From contig JANBPT010001290.1 of NCBI GenBank assembly GCA_027575765.1, forward strand, positions 1-11,233: a DNA stretch of 11,233 nucleotides, read 5' to 3'. Source of the DNA: Tieghemiomyces parasiticus. Lineage: Eukaryota; Kickxellomycota; Dimargaritomycetes; Dimargaritales; Dimargaritaceae. This document shows, piece after piece, positions 7,711-11,233 of the stretch. Numbering within the stretch: the stretch's first letter is position 1; every line of letters starts with the position of its first letter. The translations under genes and the position numbers were made by a program. The notes beneath the pieces were generated by a model, which was given only the letters and a program-made list of their open reading frames with translations, made no database searches and had not been told where the DNA came from.

Positions 7711-8660
7711 TCAATACAAAAGTATGAAAAAGCGACAAAACGGAGACCAATTTTCTCAAGGCAAACTCGGTAGTTCATACAGTAAAGGTTGGACAGTAAG
7801 GGCGCATAGTTGCGGAGGTGGTTCTGGGAGGCCAAAGGTTTCGTGAGTTCGGGAGGAGATGCAAGGGAGACTCCTGCTGTACGGGCAGGCCGGTGTCGGA
7901 GTTACTTTGGGTGTAGGTAAGTATTGGCCCTAGTTTGGTTTTTCTTTATATCCTGGTCGCTCTTCTATGGAAAATATCCGAATTGGATTTGCCTTATGCA
8001 CTACCCTATAGTTTTACAGCTAATCCTTGGCTATAGCAAAATGTACTGTGTTCCAACTTTTATTAAATACTATTATCTAATGGATGATAGATCCTTTTGA
8101 TAACAGCCATGCCTTGGGTTGGGTGGGTAGCCAGTAAAATAATAAGCGCCGATTCGGCTTTTTTTGGCCTTATCATCAGATCACTGTGACAGATCAATTG
8201 GAGCCCCACGTTTGGTATGGCCTTCGTGCGTGAAGTCGGGGTAGACCTCTGTAACGGGAGAGAAGCTAACCCTCTCCCCTTCAACGTTCAGTTTCAGCGT
8301 GAAAAGGTGTGGATGACGGCTGAGACATGACAGAAGAAGAAGAGGGGAGAGGGATAGGCACCGTCATGGCCCAACCAATACCCTGTCGATCAGCCTACCG
8401 TAAAGCGTACGGTTGGCTCGCGGGGTTGTACATGGCGGTTGTCGTGGCTACGATTTAAGACACGCAGCACTGTGATCCAGTGGCTGCTTATGCGCCAGAG
8501 TGCGTGTATTCCAAATGACAGTGTACTTGTCATCCTTCACTTGTGTTCACTCTCTTCTCCTCACATCAAACCAGGTTATGACCCCCAACCCTCTCCTCTT
8601 CTCGTCTCACGTCGGGCGTAAGGCAGCATTCTGCGCGAATGGCTCTTTCTCGCCTGGCAC
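7711..8660. other. Gene-free stretch
   Basis: No convincing protein gene on either strand. Small structures are visible: GCCGA-T-TCGGC followed by seven T (8148-8165), and ACCGTA-AAGCG-TACGGT... with the pairing arms at 8397-8402 and 8408-8413. A GTAAGT donor-like site lies at 7918, with an acceptor-like TTTTACAG ending near 8020, but no coding sequence flanks them. Confidence 0.5.
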
Positions 8661-8667
8661 TCTCAGC

Positions 8668-8674
8668 TATATAT
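8668..8674 (+). promoter_or_regulatory. Possible TATA box of orphan secretory gene
   Basis: TATATAT stands alone in a C/T-rich stretch about 180 bases upstream of the ATG at 8855, similar in placement to the TATA box of the homeodomain gene. The assignment rests on motif and spacing only. Confidence 0.4.
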
Positions 8675-8854
8675 CTAACCTAACCCTCCCCGCTCTCTTT
8701 CACATTTACCCTAACGCAGCTGCCTGCTCTTGTCCTGCATTGATATCCCCTCTCAACCACGCTGATCCGGGACTCTACCTTCTACTCTAGATAATTCACT
8801 TCCGAACAGTTTTAGCGGTTCTACGCATTTTGCCACTTTCTGTCCACCGCCATA

Positions 8855-10512
8855 ATGAAGCCGTTCTTGCTTGGTGTTGTCTCTTTGGCCTTGGCTTACG
8901 CAGCTTCTACCCCGGGTGTACCGGATGAGATGAAGGCCACGACTCAAACGCTGCAGCGCGAGGCCACCGGTACCACGATGGTGCTCCATAAGCGAGGCCT
9001 AGTGTACCACAATTTAGGAAAGGTAAGGGAGTCATACCAACCAGCGAGAGGAACTAGGCTTTTCATTCGGCAATAACAGGGCGCCCTTGGTCACTTTCAC
9101 TGGCTGCCAAAATCCACTACCGCCGTAACCGCGCTTACTCGATTCCAGCCCTCAATACCTGGGAACTCTGTCGGGCAATGGGCTGATCTTGCCTACACCA
9201 ATTCATATCTACTCCCCTCCAACCACAGAAAATGTCTGCACTGCGAGATAAGCTAAGCACCCTACCATTTAATCACCAATCCGCAATGGCCATCCCGGAC
9301 TTACATATTTTCCTCCGGCAATACCAAAGTAATCATCGCCAACTAACCGACGAGCAGAGCCGTGATTATAACGAAGAGTTCGACAGTCTTTGGCCGGTCC
9401 TTGAGCGGCCGTTCATGACCTGGCTCTACCGTGAGTTTATCGCTGTGGGTCTGGCCCGGTTAGGTGTTGCACCCACGGCTGACCTTTACACGGGGTACGC
9501 CATGCATACCGGCTGGAGCTGGCGAAATGCTCACTTGGGTGGCTACGAGACTCCAGAGTCCCAGCGGGACGTGGCGATGGTCAGCCCCGATGCTTCTCAT
9601 GCCAACTATGTCGCCACGCTGGTGGCCCATGGTCATCTGGGAGGTGATGGGGCCGATTTTTTCGCATTCATCATTGAAAAAGCCCGGCCGTTCCTGCAGG
9701 CAGTGGACCAGAAAACCCCAGCGGAACCCAAACTGGACCTGACCGCCCCCCACGACTTCCAGGACAATGAACTGGTGTACTACGCGCTGGCCACGGGCGA
9801 TACTGACCTGATCGTCGACCTCATTGGGTACCTCCAGCACCCCGGGTTTGGCGTCCAACTCTGGGACAAGAAGGTGCTCCATGGTATGCCCAAACCCCTG
9901 CGAATCCTCATCAATGTCCTGGCCTTGCCCCAGGATAATTGCAATGACGTTAACTACGTTGCAGCGGGGGTTAGCGACACTTTCTTTTACAATCACGCGA
10001 TTCTCCGCTTTGCAGGCCATCTCGCGCGAGCCATGGTGGCCGTGCTGGCCATGAGGGGTGAACTTGCCAAGCTTCAGTCCTTCATTACCAAGGTGACCCC
10101 TATGATCAGCTCCGAAGCTCATCGGACTTCCGCCCAGCTACGCCTGGAAAACCTGGCCCTTCTCTACGCCGCGCAGTATGATGTAGACGACTCGGCGGTT
10201 GTGAAGCATTACGGTGCACAGCGGTCAGCTCAAACCCTGGCTACCTTTGGTAACCAAATCGGCAATGCCTTCTGGATCCGGGCCGCGTTGAGCTTGGGAA
10301 AGGTGGAAGGTTCAGGGCTACCCGACCTTAGCTTTGATCAGTGGGACTATTCGCCCGTTTTGCTTCCCTTCGACGTCAGCCCAAAGGGACAACTCACGTT
10401 CCTAGATTACCGTCATATCGTCCATCCCAGCACGCTGCCGCATGAAGATATTGAATCTCGACGCTCAGGCCCGACCCCCGACGAGGACTGGAACCGATGG
10501 GATCTCATTTGA
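8855..10512 (+). CDS. Unrecognised protein with signal peptide, two exons
   Basis: Spliced product of 483 aa from exons 8855-9022 and 9229-10512, phase 0. Exon 1 gives a classic signal peptide: MKP, then the hydrophobic core FLLGVVSLALAYA with probable cleavage after the Ala-Tyr-Ala at 14-16. A possible Kex2-type Lys-Arg follows at 46-47. The start codon has A at -3. Exon 2 encodes a soluble, largely helical protein with no clear membrane segment and only one Cys (about residue 294), unusual for a secreted protein. Segments such as REFIAVGLARLGVA (about 124-137) and ELVYYALATGDTDLIVDLIGYL in part (about 237-258) faintly recall the helical pattern of questin-oxidase-like (DUF4243) proteins, but I could not match the key motifs, so function is left open. 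If exon 1 is not used, translation could start at Met58 (9232), giving a 426-aa cytosolic protein. Confidence 0.75.
9023..9228 (+). other. Intron of orphan secretory gene
   Basis: A 206-base phase-0 intron, donor AAG|GTAAGG and acceptor AACCACAG|AAA after a C/T-rich tract. It separates the signal-peptide exon from the main body. Without splicing, exon 1 runs on to a stop at 9074-9076. Good splice sites, frame match and a signal peptide upstream support it together, but no family alignment confirms it. Confidence 0.7.
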
Positions 10513-10875
10513 CGGTCAACGGTTTTGGTGTAGTATGGGTGGAAAGGAGATGGTCGAGCACAAAGTAGTATCGTAGTAAATGATTTTATGCATGCAGAGG
10601 CGAGTCGAAAAGTTTTGTCAGCTAGATACTAAATGTTAGGTTATTTTAAAAAAAAGGAAACTAGAAAAAAAAAGAAGTATGTGCGATGTATCACACAGCT
10701 TCCTCCTCTTCCCGGCAGCGGTAGGTAGAGAGGGTGTACAAATGAGGCCGGGGTAGGTAGAGTAATCAAGTTTGACCACCAAGGGAGCGAGGGCAAGGAA
10801 CCGGAGGGGGGGGGGGAGTACAACAAAGTTATGATGGCGGGTTTCGGTTCACTGGAAGGTTAGAAATCGACCCCC

Positions 10876-10893
10876 GCCCAGTTGCAACTGGGC
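10876..10893. repeat. Perfect 18-bp palindrome
   Basis: GCCCAGTTGCAACTGGGC equals its own reverse complement. As RNA from either strand it folds into a 7-bp stem with loop UGCA. It lies about 58 bases beyond the stop of the minus-strand gene, so it would sit in that gene's 3' untranslated region if transcription extends that far. It does not match the histone mRNA stem-loop. Confidence 0.9.
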
Positions 10894-10902
10894 TAGTCCA
10901 CA

Positions 10903-10930
10903 ACACACACACATATATTTATATATATAT
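10903..10930. repeat. AC/AT dinucleotide repeat
   Basis: Five AC units run into a mostly alternating A/T tract ending at 10930, 20 bases from the stop codon of the minus-strand gene. On the minus strand it could act as an AU-rich 3' processing element. Confidence 0.8.
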
Positions 10931-10950
10931 CCGTCTCGCTCTATTTGTCA

Positions 10951-11233
10951 CTAGTACTTGCCGCCAAAGATGTCGTCGGCGGAAGAGTTCTTGTACCGGT
11001 TCTGTACTTCACGTTGAGAGTTGGCAGACCCGAAGTCACCGCCATCAGAGCCCCAGTTGGAACCCGAGAAGGAGGAGGAGGACCGGCGGTTGCCACCCTC
11101 ATTCCGGCCGCCCCCGAACCCTCCATCACTGCCACCTGACATGTTACGGCCGCGTTTGTCGCCGCCGTAGCGACCGAAGCTACCGCCAAACCCGGCGTCG
11201 TCGTTCATGCGGTCACCGTACCGGCCGCGGACC
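10951..11233 (-). CDS. C-terminal tail of Gly/Ser/Arg-rich protein (partial)
   Basis: A minus-strand frame ends at TAG (10951-10953) and stays open to the window edge, so at least 93 residues are visible and the rest lies beyond. The tail is rich in Gly, Ser, Arg, Asp and Asn with repeated RGR, FGG, YGG and GGSDGG motifs, and ends SSADDIFGGKY. Such RG/FG-rich tails are typical of RNA-binding proteins, for example DEAD-box helicases of the Ded1/Dbp2 type or hnRNP-like proteins, where they bind RNA and can be arginine-methylated. Which one cannot be decided because the folded domains are off the window. A Met codon at 11206-11208 lies mid-frame; the upstream codons continue the same RGRYGDR style, so it is probably internal rather than the start. 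Confidence 0.75.
   Translation of the reverse strand, partial: VRGRYGDRMNDDAGFGGSFGRYGGDKRGRNMSGGSDGGFGGGRNEGGNRRSSSSFSGSNWGSDGGDFGSANSQREVQNRYKNSSADDIFGGKY

Larger units (their letters stand above)
10513..10950. other. Gap between convergent genes
   Basis: The two flanking genes end here tail to tail. Contents are A-rich tracts at about 10645-10675, a G11 run (10806-10816), a perfect 18-bp palindrome (10876-10893) and an AC/AT repeat (10903-10930). No gene is supported. The A-rich and AT-rich parts are plausible 3' processing regions for both transcripts. Confidence 0.5.

Noticed and set aside
8439..8790. Plus-strand frames just upstream of the orphan secretory gene.
   Set aside because: They run into the promoter-like C/T-rich stretch and overlap each other, with no domain or splice link to the gene.
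9460..10122. A 220-residue minus-strand frame.
   Set aside because: It lies wholly opposite the main exon of the orphan gene and reflects its codon bias; no independent support.
9229..10512. Firm assignment as questin oxidase.
   Set aside because: Only a general helical resemblance was seen; the characteristic motifs could not be matched, so no name is given.
3322..10512. A functional gene cluster linking the homeodomain, EAF3-like and orphan genes.
   Set aside because: Each has its own promoter-like region and wide spacing, and nothing in their predicted roles ties them to one pathway.
1..11233. CRISPR array, prophage, insertion sequence or bacterial operon.
   Set aside because: No regularly spaced repeats, no transposase or integrase frame, and spliceosomal introns show a eukaryotic genome.

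Overview
The window looks like nuclear DNA of a fungus, possibly an early-diverging, fairly GC-rich lineage. The evidence is an Eaf3/MRG15-type chromatin gene with fungal-style introns (GTAAGA, GTAGGT and GTAAGG donors, short CTAAT-type branch sites), pyrimidine-rich promoters ahead of each plus-strand start, A at -3 of each start codon, and ordinary use of TAG/TGA stops. The lineage is an inference; nothing here fixes it to a genus.

Layout: 1 to about 2740 holds no gene I can support, only a (TC)14 microsatellite, a G run and several small inverted repeats. From 2740 to 3321 is a pyrimidine-rich promoter with a clear TATA box. A single-exon homeodomain transcription factor gene follows (3322-4239), with a possible intron just after its stop (4248-4433). 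A promoter region (4434-5151) leads into a three-exon gene for an Eaf3/MRG15 protein (5152-6879, 380 aa after splicing). The stretch 6880-8660 is non-coding; it includes an AT-rich block with clustered TAAT motifs, three AATAAA hexamers and a group of hairpins. A two-exon gene (8855-10512, 483 aa after splicing) encodes a protein of unrecognised family with a signal peptide on its own short first exon. It converges on the 3' end of a minus-strand gene for a Gly/Ser/Arg-rich RNA-binding-type tail (10951 to the window edge). The convergent gap contains a perfect 18-bp palindrome.

The genes do not form an evident pathway or cluster. Two are nuclear regulators (a DNA-binding factor and a histone-methyl reader), one is probably a secretory-pathway protein, and one is probably an RNA-binding or helicase protein. 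This looks like ordinary gene-rich fungal chromosome with wide intergenic spaces. I saw no convincing new multi-gene system. The observations most worth checking are the separable signal-peptide exon of the orphan gene, the 18-bp palindrome, and the two hairpin groups in gene-free DNA.
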